From NCBI GenBank assembly GCA_028284265.1, contig JANQRZ010000015.1, positions 1-64,000 of the forward strand: a stretch of DNA of 64,000 nt, written 5' to 3'. The position numbers and the translations under genes are program-made. Shown here piece after piece: positions 51,215-61,203 of the stretch (position 1 is its first letter; every line of letters begins with the position of its first letter). This stretch comes from Rhodothermales bacterium (GTDB lineage: Bacteria; Bacteroidota; Rhodothermia; Rhodothermales; JANQRZ01). The notes beneath the pieces are model-generated. The model was not told the DNA's origin, made no database searches, and was given only the letters and a program-made list of their open reading frames with translations.

Positions 51215-52192
51215 CTACGCGCCAATCTTCGACTCGGCGTCCTCGAACGCCAGCCGTGCCGCGCCAAGCACGCCGACCTCATTGCCCCGCGTCTCACGCA
51301 CGAGTTCGAGGCCCTCGGAAAGACTCGGCATGACGGCCCCGTGCAAGGCCATGCGCGCCGGGTCGAGTAGGTAGTGGCCCGCCGCTGATACGCCGCCGCC
51401 GACGACGAGCTTACGAATATCGAGGAGGTTGACGACAGAGGCGAGGGCGACGCCGAGCTTGTGTCCAGCCCACGCGAGGACTTCGCGGGCGGGTTCGTCG
51501 CCTTGCTCGGCGGCTTGGTGGAGCATCTTCGGCGAGAGGCGGGCGAGGTCGCGTCCGGCCCACTCGTGGAGGATGCTCGGGCGGGTGTGCAGTTGGTAGC
51601 GGGCGTGGTGCGAGAGGTAGTGCAGGCCGAGGTACGCTTCGGTGGCTCCGGCCACGCCGCTCCGGGCATAAGGCCCCTCGTAGTCGATGGACATGTGGCC
51701 GAGTTCGCCTGCCCCGCCGGTCACGCCCCGGAACAACTTCTTTTCATGGATGATGGCTCCGCCGACACCCGTGCCGAGCGTGACCATGATGAAGGAGTCG
51801 AAGTCCCGTCCGGCACCCCACGTCGCCGACCCCAATCCCGCGCAGTTCGCATCGTTCTCGACGACCACACAGCCGGGTACGAGGTGCGCCAGCGATTTAG
51901 AGAGGTTGACCTCGTCCCAATCCGAAAAGTTGGGAGGTTTGATGACTGTCGTTCGGTCCATCGAAACCTTGCCCGGTGCGCCGATCCCGACGCCGCAGAC
52001 CTCGGCTCCATCAGGGCGCTGCCGGAGCACCTGCCCGATAGCTTCGGCGATGCGACCGAGGACGTGGTCCGGTCCCCGATTGGCTTGGGTGCGAACGTGG
52101 GCGTCGCATAGGATCGCACCGTCGGAGTCGACGAGGCCCGCCTTAATGTTCGTCCCGCCGAGGTCTATGCCGACAGCGACCTGCTTTGCCAT
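51215..52192 (-). CDS. ROK family sugar kinase lacking the zinc cysteines
   Basis: 325 residues, glucokinase-like: ATP site GIDLGGTNIKAGLVDSDG, GIGAPGKV, VVENDANCAGLGSATWGAGRDFDSFIMVTLGTGVGGAIIHEKKLFRG, catalytic Asp in NDAN, and GGGVSAAGHYLLDPAR. The usual zinc motif GHxxx...CxCGxxGCxE is changed to GHMSIDYEGPYARSGVAGATEAYLG: the histidine and glutamate stay, all three cysteines are replaced by Ala, Ser and Ala. Glucose phosphorylation is the likeliest reaction, supported by nearby eno, but N-acetylsugars are possible. Confidence 0.87.
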   Translation of the reverse strand: MAKQVAVGIDLGGTNIKAGLVDSDGAILCDAHVRTQANRGPDHVLGRIAEAIGQVLRQRPDGAEVCGVGIGAPGKVSMDRTTVIKPPNFSDWDEVNLSKSLAHLVPGCVVVENDANCAGLGSATWGAGRDFDSFIMVTLGTGVGGAIIHEKKLFRGVTGGAGELGHMSIDYEGPYARSGVAGATEAYLGLHYLSHHARYQLHTRPSILHEWAGRDLARLSPKMLHQAAEQGDEPAREVLAWAGHKLGVALASVVNLLDIRKLVVGGGVSAAGHYLLDPARMALHGAVMPSLSEGLELVRETRGNEVGVLGAARLAFEDAESKIGA

Positions 52193-52255
52193 GAAAGGGG
52201 GAGAAAGAGGGTGAGGAGGAGAGGGCGTAAGATAGCGGAGGGCGGGGGCGCTGCG

Positions 52256-52573
52256 CTACTCGTCCTCGTTCCCATCGCTCACTGGATAGACCGTCTCTCC
52301 GGGGCGACGCATCCCGTACTGCTCCCGCGCTACTTTCTCGACCACCTCATCCGACAATCCGGCATTGAGGTCGCGGTGCAGCACCGCGTTCTCGGCTTGG
52401 AGCCGGGTGTTTTCCGCCGAAAGGGCCTGGGCGTCAGCATAGTATTGGACGCGCTGCAAGAGGCTGTGGCTGTCGAAGAACGCGAACCACACCGCCGCTA
52501 CGACGAGGCCTGCGAGCATCAGCCGCCGTCGGAGGCGCGGGCTGGCGATAGCCTGTTGGATTCGACTCAGCAT
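52256..52573 (-). CDS. Septum-formation initiator family protein (FtsB/DivIC-like)
   Basis: 105 residues from the ATG at 52573. A short cytoplasmic basic segment, one transmembrane helix (RLMLAGLVVAAVWFAFF) and a periplasmic coiled coil (LLQRVQYYADAQALSAENTRLQAENAVLHRDL) are followed by the conserved EVVEKVAREQYGMRRPGETVYPV. FtsB/DivIC proteins pair with FtsL at the division site. It lies directly downstream of eno, the same neighbourhood as eno-ftsB in many bacteria. Confidence 0.88.
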   Translation of the reverse strand: MLSRIQQAIASPRLRRRLMLAGLVVAAVWFAFFDSHSLLQRVQYYADAQALSAENTRLQAENAVLHRDLNAGLSDEVVEKVAREQYGMRRPGETVYPVSDGNEDE

Positions 52574-52618
52574 GGGGCAGGAAGGACAGCGGAGTGGCAA
52601 AATAAGGTGCTTTCGCCC

Positions 52619-53926
<1,308 letters not shown>

Positions 53927-54104
53927 TTAGCGTAGGGCGATTCCTTGTGGTCGCCTTGTTTCGGGCATAGCACAGAACCGAAAGCTACGACATACGCCGG
54001 GTGTGCTGCTTAATCCGAGCTTGCGATATCGTTTGGCGGACCCGTTGCGGTCGGCGTGCGTAGCTTCCCCTCATCCGCCTTTTGCATCAACACTATCAAC
54101 GCTC

Positions 54105-55058
54105 GTGGGTACGATTCTCGTTACGGGAGCCAGAGGCCAGATCGGGAGCGACCTCGTGGCGGAACTCCGCCGTCGGCACGGTCACGACGCCGTTCTCGAA
54201 ACCGACCTTCACCCGCTGCCCAACGGTGGCCGTGCGCTTTATGAACCGCTCGATGTGCAGGACCGTGACCGGCTCGATGCGCTCGTCCGCACGCACCAGG
54301 TCGATACGGTCTACCACCTCGCCAGCCTCCTCTCAGCGACGGGAGAGCAGAAGCCCGACATCGCGTGGGCCGTCAACGTCGAGGGCCTGCGAAACGTGCT
54401 GGAGGTCGCCCGAAGCCACGGCCTCCGGCTCTTCTGGCCGTCGTCGATTGCTGCCTTCGGTCCAGCGACGCCGCGCGAGGACACGCCGCAGGAAGGCCCG
54501 CTCGATCCAATCACGATGTACGGGACGACGAAGGTCACGGGGGAGTACCTCTGTCGTTACGCCTTCCTGAAAGACGCCGTCGATGTGCGGAGCCTCCGCT
54601 ATCCCGGCCTCATCAGCCACGCCACCAAGCCCGGCGGCGGGACGACCGACTACGCGGTCGAGATTTTCTATGCTGCCTTGGAGGGTGATTCGTACACCTG
54701 TTTCCTCCGCCCAGACACACGGCTCCCGATGATGTACATGCCCGACGCCGTTCGTGCTACCATCGATCTGATGGAAGCCGACGCGGAAGACATCTCGGTT
54801 CGGACCTCGTACAACATCACGGCTCTCAGCTTCTCCGCCGAAGAAATTGCGGCGGCGCTTCGGAAGCGCTTCCCGGCCTTCGAGGTGCGCTACGAACCTG
54901 ACTTCCGCCAAGCCATCGCCGACTCGTGGCCCGCCAGCGTCGATGACAACCAAGCCCGTACCGATTGGGGCTGGCAGCCCGCCTTCGACCTCGACCGGAT
55001 GGTGGACGACATGATCGACCACCTCGCAGCGAAGCTCAAGGTCGCGGAGCCTTCCTGA
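54105..55058 (+). CDS. L-threonine 3-dehydrogenase, short-chain (epimerase-type)
   Basis: 317 residues from the GTG at 54105, which places [25 protein letters not shown] at the N-terminus; an upstream extension lacks conservation. It has an extended-SDR Rossmann fold with the active-site YxxxK in [23 protein letters not shown] and family-specific [31 protein letters not shown] and [20 protein letters not shown]. It oxidises threonine to 2-amino-3-ketobutyrate with NAD. The next gene, kbl, consumes the product, which supports this call over a sugar epimerase. Confidence 0.9.
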   Translation: MGTILVTGARGQIGSDLVAELRRRHGHDAVLETDLHPLPNGGRALYEPLDVQDRDRLDALVRTHQVDTVYHLASLLSATGEQKPDIAWAVNVEGLRNVLEVARSHGLRLFWPSSIAAFGPATPREDTPQEGPLDPITMYGTTKVTGEYLCRYAFLKDAVDVRSLRYPGLISHATKPGGGTTDYAVEIFYAALEGDSYTCFLRPDTRLPMMYMPDAVRATIDLMEADAEDISVRTSYNITALSFSAEEIAAALRKRFPAFEVRYEPDFRQAIADSWPASVDDNQARTDWGWQPAFDLDRMVDDMIDHLAAKLKVAEPS

Positions 55059-55090
55059 GGGGGTATGTCATTTACTCCTCTGTTTCCTCA

Positions 55091-55182
55091 GTCATCCCCG
55101 CGAACCGAAGGACGGCGAAGCCAACGCGGGGACCCACCGGGCTTGCAATACCTGTGGATTCCCGATCAGGGTCGGGAATGAC
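55091..55182. repeat. Dispersed GTCATCCC-type palindrome, copy 2
   Basis: GTCATCCCCGCG at 55091 to GGGAATGAC ending at 55182, with internal complementary arms (CCCCGCG/CGCGGGG and ATTCCCGA/TCGGGAAT). It lies between tdh and kbl. Same class as the copy at 51052. Confidence 0.8.
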
Positions 55183-55245
55183 TGGATTCTTTGCTTCGTA
55201 GGAAGACCCAAACACCCTACTTCATTCTATCTTACTGCCTCAGCC

Positions 55246-56442
55246 ATGTCTACCACCGCCACCGCTCTCTACCGCGACATTCTCGACGACATCCGCGAAG
55301 CGGGTCTCTACAAAGAGGAGCGTGTCATTACCTCGCAGCAGGCTGCTGACATCGAGGTCGGTGAAAACGGGCAGGCCGCCGAGGTCATAAACTTCTGCGC
55401 CAACAACTACCTCGGTCTCGCCAATGACCCCGACCTGATGCGGGCCGCGCAGGAGGGGATAGAGAAATACGGCTTCGGCCTCGCGTCCGTGCGGTTTATA
55501 TGCGGGACGCAAGACATCCACAAAGAGCTGGAACACCGCCTCGCCGCCTTCCATGGCAAGGACGATGCGATCCTCTATGCCGCCTGCTTCGACGCGAACG
55601 CGGGCCTGTTCGAGACGCTCCTCGACGCAGAGTGCGCGGTGATCTCCGACGCGCTCAACCACGCGAGCATCATCGATGGGGTGCGGCTGTGCAAGGCGCG
55701 GCGCTACCGCTTCGCCCACGCCGATATGGGCGAACTGGAAGACGCGCTCAAGGACAGCCAAGACGCAAAGATCCGCCTCATCACCACCGATGGCGTGTTC
55801 TCGATGGACGGCGACGTAGCGAAGCTCGACGAAATCTGCGCCCTCGCCGAGCAGTACGACGCGCTCGTCCACGTCGATGAGTGTCACTCGACGGGCTTCT
55901 TCGGGCCAACCGGTAAGGGCGCGGCGGAGTACCGGGGCGTACTCGACAAGGTGGACATCATCACGAGCACGCTCGGCAAGGCACTCGGCGGGGCATCGGG
56001 CGGGTTCACGGTGGCGAGCCAAGAGATTGTAGACCTGCTCCGGCAGCGCTCGCGGCCCTACCTATTCTCCAACTCCGTCGCCCCGTGCATCGTCTACACC
56101 TCGATCCGCGTCCTCGACCGGCTGGAGGAGACCGCCGACCTCCGGCAAACGCTCGAAGACAACACGCGCTACTTCCGCGAGCAGATGACCGCTGCCGGGT
56201 TCGATATCAAGCCCGGCGAACACCCCATCGTCCCGATCATGCTCTACGACGCTAAGCTCGCGCAGGGCGTCGCGGCGGACTTGCTCGATGAGGGCATCTA
56301 CGTGATCGGGTTCTCATTCCCTGTCGTGCCGAAGGGCGAGGCGCGCATCCGCGTGCAGGTCTCTGCCGCCCACACGCGCGAGCACCTCGATCGCTGCGTC
56401 GCTGCCTTCACCGCTGTCGGCAAGCGGCACGGCGTGGTTTAA
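55246..56442 (+). CDS. kbl: Glycine C-acetyltransferase (2-amino-3-ketobutyrate CoA ligase)
   Basis: A PLP enzyme cleaving 2-amino-3-ketobutyrate with CoA to glycine and acetyl-CoA. 398 residues. Visible: [96 protein letters not shown] (PLP-binding Asp and His), and the Schiff-base lysine in [17 protein letters not shown]. It forms the two-step threonine catabolic route with the dehydrogenase upstream. Its TAA stop overlaps the stop of the convergent Nif3-like gene in the palindrome TTAA. Confidence 0.95.
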   Translation: MSTTATALYRDILDDIREAGLYKEERVITSQQAADIEVGENGQAAEVINFCANNYLGLANDPDLMRAAQEGIEKYGFGLASVRFICGTQDIHKELEHRLAAFHGKDDAILYAACFDANAGLFETLLDAECAVISDALNHASIIDGVRLCKARRYRFAHADMGELEDALKDSQDAKIRLITTDGVFSMDGDVAKLDEICALAEQYDALVHVDECHSTGFFGPTGKGAAEYRGVLDKVDIITSTLGKALGGASGGFTVASQEIVDLLRQRSRPYLFSNSVAPCIVYTSIRVLDRLEETADLRQTLEDNTRYFREQMTAAGFDIKPGEHPIVPIMLYDAKLAQGVAADLLDEGIYVIGFSFPVVPKGEARIRVQVSAAHTREHLDRCVAAFTAVGKRHGVV

Positions 56443-57557
56443 CGCTGCGTAAATGTCTGCATCGGACTCGTGCGGTGCTTGGTGGCGCGCACGGTGAGGT
56501 CGGGGAAGCGCTCAGCCAGCCAGCCGACGAGGAGGCGCTCGGTGATCCACTCGGTTTCGTAGTGCCCGGCGTCGATGAGCGCCATGCGTGGCGTGCCGTC
56601 CGGGGCGAGGGGCTGGAAGAACGTGTGGTAGGTGATGTCCGCCGTCACGAACGCATCGGCCCCCGCCGCCATTGCCGTCGAGACGAGCGAGGACCCTGCG
56701 CCGCCGCACACGGCGACGGTCGAAACCATCGCTTCGGGATCGCCGACGTAGCGTAGCGATCCGGCCTCTAGCTTCTCCAATATCACTTCGAGCCATGCTT
56801 TAAGTGGCATCGGCTCATCTACTGTGCCGATAGCCCCAAGTCCGGCTTGCGTGGATGGTTGCTCGACGGGGTAGAGGTCGTAGGCGACCTCCTCATAGGG
56901 ATGCGCCTGCTTGAGCGCAGTGACGATGCGCCCCACGTCCCATCGCGCCACTTCCATCTCAATCCGTACTTCGTCCGCCGACTCCAACGTACCGGGTGTG
57001 CCGGTGTGGGGATCGGTATCATCGCCCGGTCGGAAGTGGCCGGTGCCGGTTGTCGTGAAGGCGCACTCCGAATAGTCGCCGATCCGCCCGGCCCCGGCCT
57101 CAGCGAGCGCAGCACGAACGGCCTCGGTGTGGTCCGGCGGGACGAAGGTGACGAGCTTCATGAGCGACTCGGTCATCCCGTCGAGGAAGCGCACGTTGTT
57201 CAGACCGAGGTGCTCGGCGAGGGCGAAGGAGACGCCGCCGGGGGCCGCGTCGAGGTTGGTGTGGATCGCGTAGTAGGCAATCCCCGACTGCGCGAGCCGG
57301 TACGCCAACCCACTCACGAAGTCGGTTGGGACGAGTCGCTTGATGGGTTTGAACAGGAGTGGGTGGTGGGTGACGACGAGGTCGGTTCCCATCGCCTCGG
57401 CCTCATCCACAACGGCAGGGGTCAGGTCGAGCGCGACGAGCACGGAGGCCACGTCCTTCGCCGGGTCGCCGACTTGGAGGCCGACGTTGTCGTAGGAGAG
57501 CTTCGAGCCGGGCGGTGCCCAGCGTTCGAGGGCGGCGGCGATGTCGCGGACGGTCAT
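56439..57557 (-). CDS. Nif3-like dinuclear metal centre hexameric protein
   Basis: 372 residues, the long form with a central insert. N-terminal half: [75 protein letters not shown] with the metal-binding HH. A PII/CutA-like insert occupies about 140-245, then the C-terminal half [34 protein letters not shown] and [12 protein letters not shown] carries further metal ligands. The family is widespread but its reaction is not settled (GTP cyclohydrolase-like activity has been proposed for some members). Confidence 0.9.
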   Translation of the reverse strand: MTVRDIAAALERWAPPGSKLSYDNVGLQVGDPAKDVASVLVALDLTPAVVDEAEAMGTDLVVTHHPLLFKPIKRLVPTDFVSGLAYRLAQSGIAYYAIHTNLDAAPGGVSFALAEHLGLNNVRFLDGMTESLMKLVTFVPPDHTEAVRAALAEAGAGRIGDYSECAFTTTGTGHFRPGDDTDPHTGTPGTLESADEVRIEMEVARWDVGRIVTALKQAHPYEEVAYDLYPVEQPSTQAGLGAIGTVDEPMPLKAWLEVILEKLEAGSLRYVGDPEAMVSTVAVCGGAGSSLVSTAMAAGADAFVTADITYHTFFQPLAPDGTPRMALIDAGHYETEWITERLLVGWLAERFPDLTVRATKHRTSPMQTFTQR

Positions 57558-57569
57558 GAGCGTACCGAG

Positions 57570-58904
57570 TTATGCGTTGCGTCCCGCGAGCCGGATGCCC
57601 TCAGCTTCGTTCACGCGGGTCAGGACCAGCGCGCCGATGGCGAAGAGCACGAGGACAATCGAGACGCCTGCGCGCTGCGTGCCGAACACGTCGGTCAGGA
57701 TGCCGAGCATGAGCGGGCCGATGAACGCGGTGGCCTTGCCGGAGAACGCGAAGAAGCCGAAGAACTCCGTCTCCTTGTCGTCCGGCACAAACCGCCCGAG
57801 GAGCGACCGGCTCGACGCTTGGTTCGGCCCGATGGCGATGCCGACGAGGATGCCCGAGGCCCAGAAGACCGCCTTGCTCGTCGTGAGAATGGCGAGGAGC
57901 GAGGCGACGGTGAGGAGGGCGAGCGAGATGAAGATGACGGTCCGCCCGCCAAGCTTGTCATCGAGAAACCCGAACCCGAACGCCCCGAGGCCCGCCATCA
58001 CGTTGAGCACGATGCCGAAGAGCAGTACCTCTTCGATGGTGAAGCCGAGCGTGCCCTGCGCGTAGATGCCGCCGAAGGCGATGAGGGTCACGAGGCCGTC
58101 GTTGTAGAACAGGCGGGCGACGAGGAGGCGGACGATCTCGCGATAGCGCTTGAGTTCACGCGCCGTCTCCATCAGTTCGCCGAAGCTCGCCTTGAGGAGC
58201 GCGCCGGGTCGAGGCTTGTCCTCGGCAGGCACCTCGCGCAGAATCAGAAAGGTCGGGATGCTGAACAGCGCGAACCACGCGGCGACGAGGAGGTTGGTCG
58301 CCCGGACGTGCTCGCCTGTTGCCTTGTCAAGTCCGAATGGCGGCACATCGATCTGCACGAACACGACGAGGGCAATCGCCATGCAGAGTAGCCCGCCCAC
58401 GTAGCCCAGCGCCCACCCGTAGCCCGAGACGCGCCCGATCGCGTCCGGCGGAGCGATCTCGGGGAGGTAGGCGTTGTAGAACACCGCGCCCATCTCGAAG
58501 GCGATGTTGGCGAGGATGAACCAGAACAGCGCATGGACCACCTCGCCCGGCTCGGCAAAAAACAGCATCGCCGTCCCAGCGACGCAGATCGCGGTTGTGG
58601 CGACGAGAAACCGCTTGCGGCTTCCGCTCCGGTCGGCGAGGGCACCGAGGAAGGGCGAGAGGAGGGCGACGCAGATCGCCGTGATCGCCACGCCGCGCGA
58701 CCAGAGGACCGTGCCGAGTTCGGGGTCGGGCACACGCGCCCCCGTCACATCGGAGGTGAGCGCCATGTAGCCGGTGAAGTACGTCCCGTAGATGAATGTG
58801 ACGACGAGCGTGGTGAACGACGAGTTGGCGAAGTCGTAGAGTGACCACGCCCAGACAGTGCGGCGGTCGAGTCGGCGAGTCGCGGGCTGGCGAGCGGGTT
58901 CCAT
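57570..58904 (-). CDS. MFS transporter, UMF1/Atg22-like
   Basis: 444 residues from the ATG at 58904 with about twelve transmembrane helices. The N-terminal VWAWSLYDFANSSFTTLVVTFIYGTYF is the signature of the UMF1 (Atg22-like) group. LSPFLGALADRSGSRKRFL is the MFS loop-2-3 motif, and IGRVSGYGWALGYVGGLLCM and AIGPNQASSRSLLGRFVPDDKETEFFGFFAFSGK are also typical. Substrate unknown; vacuolar Atg22 exports amino acids, which may or may not apply. It is 12 bases upstream of the Nif3-like gene on the same strand. Confidence 0.9.
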   Translation of the reverse strand: MEPARQPATRRLDRRTVWAWSLYDFANSSFTTLVVTFIYGTYFTGYMALTSDVTGARVPDPELGTVLWSRGVAITAICVALLSPFLGALADRSGSRKRFLVATTAICVAGTAMLFFAEPGEVVHALFWFILANIAFEMGAVFYNAYLPEIAPPDAIGRVSGYGWALGYVGGLLCMAIALVVFVQIDVPPFGLDKATGEHVRATNLLVAAWFALFSIPTFLILREVPAEDKPRPGALLKASFGELMETARELKRYREIVRLLVARLFYNDGLVTLIAFGGIYAQGTLGFTIEEVLLFGIVLNVMAGLGAFGFGFLDDKLGGRTVIFISLALLTVASLLAILTTSKAVFWASGILVGIAIGPNQASSRSLLGRFVPDDKETEFFGFFAFSGKATAFIGPLMLGILTDVFGTQRAGVSIVLVLFAIGALVLTRVNEAEGIRLAGRNA

Positions 58905-58975
58905 GTGCGAGGAGTGGAGAGGCGACGGTGAGCGCAAGCTAGCGCCTGGCGTGTTGCCATGTGCCTGCGCCCGTG

Positions 58976-60253
58976 TTATTTCCGCAAGTAGGGGCGGAGC
59001 GCCTCCAGCGTCGGGGCGATGGGGGCAACGAAGGTTGGTCGATTGGTAAGGGCAGCCAGCGCGGGCGGCGTCTCGGGCGCGAAGCCGAGGGCACGCTCGA
59101 CAGCCTCGGGAAACTTGGTCGGGTGGGCGGTGGACAGGACGATGGCAGGTGTGGTGTCACCCGTGGCTTGGCGGTAGCGTCGGACGCCTTCGAGGCCGAC
59201 CGCGGTGTGCGGGTCGGCGAGGTAGCCCGTCGCCTCGTACACGGCACGCATCGAGGCCAGTGTCTCGTCATCGGTGACACTGGTACCCCAAAGACGGTCG
59301 CGTAGCGTCTCACCGGGTAAGAGCGCCTGCAGCCGCTCGAAGTTGCTCGGCGCGCCGACGTCCATCGCGTTGGAGAGCGTGCGGACGGAGGCGGGGAAGT
59401 CGTCTGCCCCATAGTCGAGGTAGCGGGGGAAGAAGTCGTTGGCGTTGTGCGCGGCGATGAAGCGGCGAATGGGCAGCCCCGCTCGCGCTGCCATCACCCC
59501 GGCGGTGAGGTTGCCGAGGTTGCCGCTCGGCACGCATACCACCGCTTCGTCTAGATCGCTCTGTGCGAGCGCCCATGTGTAGTAGAGCATCTGTGGCAGC
59601 AGCCGCCCCACGTTGATCGAGTTGGCCGACGAGCGCCGCTCGCCCTCCGGCACCGGCTCGCCAAAGGCGGCCTTCACGAGCCGCTGGCAGTCGTCGAAGG
59701 TGCCTTCCACAGCGAGCGTCTGCACACCGGGACGCTCGACGATCAACTGCCGCTCCTGTACCGGGCTGACCTGTCCCTTCGGATAGAGCAGGACGACGCG
59801 CACGCCCGGCTGTCCGGCGAACCCGTCGGCCACCGCGCTGCCCGTGTCACCGGAGGTAGCGACGAGAATGGTCAGCCGCTCACCGTGCAAGGCCTCGGCG
59901 GTGAGGCGCGCCATCGTGCGGGCACCGACATCTTTGAACGAGAGCGTCGGGCCGTGAAAGAGTTCGAGGACGTATAGATCGTCGCCCAAGGGGACCAGCG
60001 GGATCGGGAAATCGAGCGCGTCGGCGAGGAGCGGACGCAGCCTGTCTGGGGCGAAGTCGTCCGCGAGCCACGGATGGAGCACCTCGAAGGCGAGGTCCGG
60101 TAGAGACGCCGCGTCGCGCCAGTCGGAGGGAAGAGGAGGAATGCGGTCGGGGAGATACAGGCCGCCGTCGGGTGCGAGGCCGTTGAGGAGGGCCTCGGCG
60201 AAACCGACAGCGGGGCTGCTGTCGCGGGTGCTGATGTACTGGGGAGTCGTCAT
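58976..60253 (-). CDS. thrC: Threonine synthase
   Basis: It converts O-phosphohomoserine to threonine with PLP. 425 residues from the ATG at 60253, whose ATGA overlaps the thrB stop. Visible: YISTRDSSPAVGFAEALLNGLAPDGGLYLPDRIP, the PLP lysine in LFHGPTLSFKDVGARTMARL, VATSGDTGSAVADGF, SINVGRLLPQMLYYTWAL, and the phosphate-binding VPSGNLGNLTAGVMA. It is the last gene of thrA-thrB-thrC. Confidence 0.95.
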   Translation of the reverse strand: MTTPQYISTRDSSPAVGFAEALLNGLAPDGGLYLPDRIPPLPSDWRDAASLPDLAFEVLHPWLADDFAPDRLRPLLADALDFPIPLVPLGDDLYVLELFHGPTLSFKDVGARTMARLTAEALHGERLTILVATSGDTGSAVADGFAGQPGVRVVLLYPKGQVSPVQERQLIVERPGVQTLAVEGTFDDCQRLVKAAFGEPVPEGERRSSANSINVGRLLPQMLYYTWALAQSDLDEAVVCVPSGNLGNLTAGVMAARAGLPIRRFIAAHNANDFFPRYLDYGADDFPASVRTLSNAMDVGAPSNFERLQALLPGETLRDRLWGTSVTDDETLASMRAVYEATGYLADPHTAVGLEGVRRYRQATGDTTPAIVLSTAHPTKFPEAVERALGFAPETPPALAALTNRPTFVAPIAPTLEALRPYLRK

Positions 60254-61203
60254 GCAGAGTCGAGGAGGCAAACGCCTTCGAGGTCGAGGTCGAGGAGCCA
60301 ATCGTCAGCTTCGATGCCGGACGCGAGGCAGGCCGTCTGCATCGCATCGAGAACAGGTTGAGCGTCGCCGGTGTCGGAGAGGAAAGCAAACATCGCGGGG
60401 CCGGAGCCAGTCAGCGCGCACCCGACTGCGCCCGCGTCGAGGGCAGCCGTTCGGATGGCTTCGTAGGGTGGGACGAGTCGGGCGCGGAACGGCTCGGCGA
60501 GACGGTCGCGCATCAGGTAGCGCCCAACCGTTTTCCAGTCGCCTGCTCCCAAGGCGTGGAGTAGAAACGCGAGGTTGGCGGCTTGCGCACTCGCGTCACG
60601 CAGTGGGACCGTCTCTGGCAGAATCGCCCGCGCCTCGCGAGTGAGAACGGTGACGTGCGGAAGGACGAGCGGGATCGGTGGGAGCGTGGGGAGGTCGAGG
60701 CGGCGGTAGTCCGTTGGATCAGAAGGCGAGACGAGCACAAGGCCGCCGAGGAGCGAAGGCAGCACGTTGTCGCCGTGCTTAGCTCCTGCCGCGACGGACT
60801 CGCCTTCTAGGACCGCCGGAATCAGCGCTTCTTTGTCGAAGGGAGCGTCGAGCAGCGCGTTTGTGGCCCATGCTCCGGCTACGGCGCTCGCCGCTGACCC
60901 TCCGATGCCAGAGCCGAGTGGAATGCCTTTGTGGATAAGGAGATGCACACCGAAGTCGGCACTCGCCTGTTCGAGGACGACCTCGGCGGCACGTCCTGCT
61001 GTGTTCTTGCCGGGTGCTGTCGGGATCGAGGCATTGCCACCTACCATCTCTACGGTGACACCAGACCGGTTCGTTCTCCATGCCTCGACACGGTCCCCGA
61101 TGCCCTGCACGGCGAGACCGAGAGCGTCGAAGCCGGGGCCGAGGTTCGAGAGCGAGGCGGGGGCAAACGCGACGGCGTCGGGTGTACGGTCGGGCGCGCT
61201 CAT
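60250..61203 (-). CDS. thrB: Homoserine kinase
   Basis: A GHMP kinase of 317 residues: FAPASLSNLGPGFDALGLAVQGIGD at the start, the ATP-binding loop KGIPLGSGIGGSAASAVAGAWA near residue 90, and the C-terminal GAVGCALTGSGPAMFAF. It phosphorylates homoserine for threonine synthase. Both ends overlap neighbours by ATGA: the start with the thrA stop and the stop with the thrC start, so translation of the three genes is coupled. Confidence 0.95.
   Translation of the reverse strand: MSAPDRTPDAVAFAPASLSNLGPGFDALGLAVQGIGDRVEAWRTNRSGVTVEMVGGNASIPTAPGKNTAGRAAEVVLEQASADFGVHLLIHKGIPLGSGIGGSAASAVAGAWATNALLDAPFDKEALIPAVLEGESVAAGAKHGDNVLPSLLGGLVLVSPSDPTDYRRLDLPTLPPIPLVLPHVTVLTREARAILPETVPLRDASAQAANLAFLLHALGAGDWKTVGRYLMRDRLAEPFRARLVPPYEAIRTAALDAGAVGCALTGSGPAMFAFLSDTGDAQPVLDAMQTACLASGIEADDWLLDLDLEGVCLLDSA

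Noticed and set aside
51022-51669. An N-terminal extension of LptD of about 216 residues
   Set aside because: It runs through the dispersed repeat and the 3' end of the ROK gene in shadow frame; a signal peptide starts at 51021.
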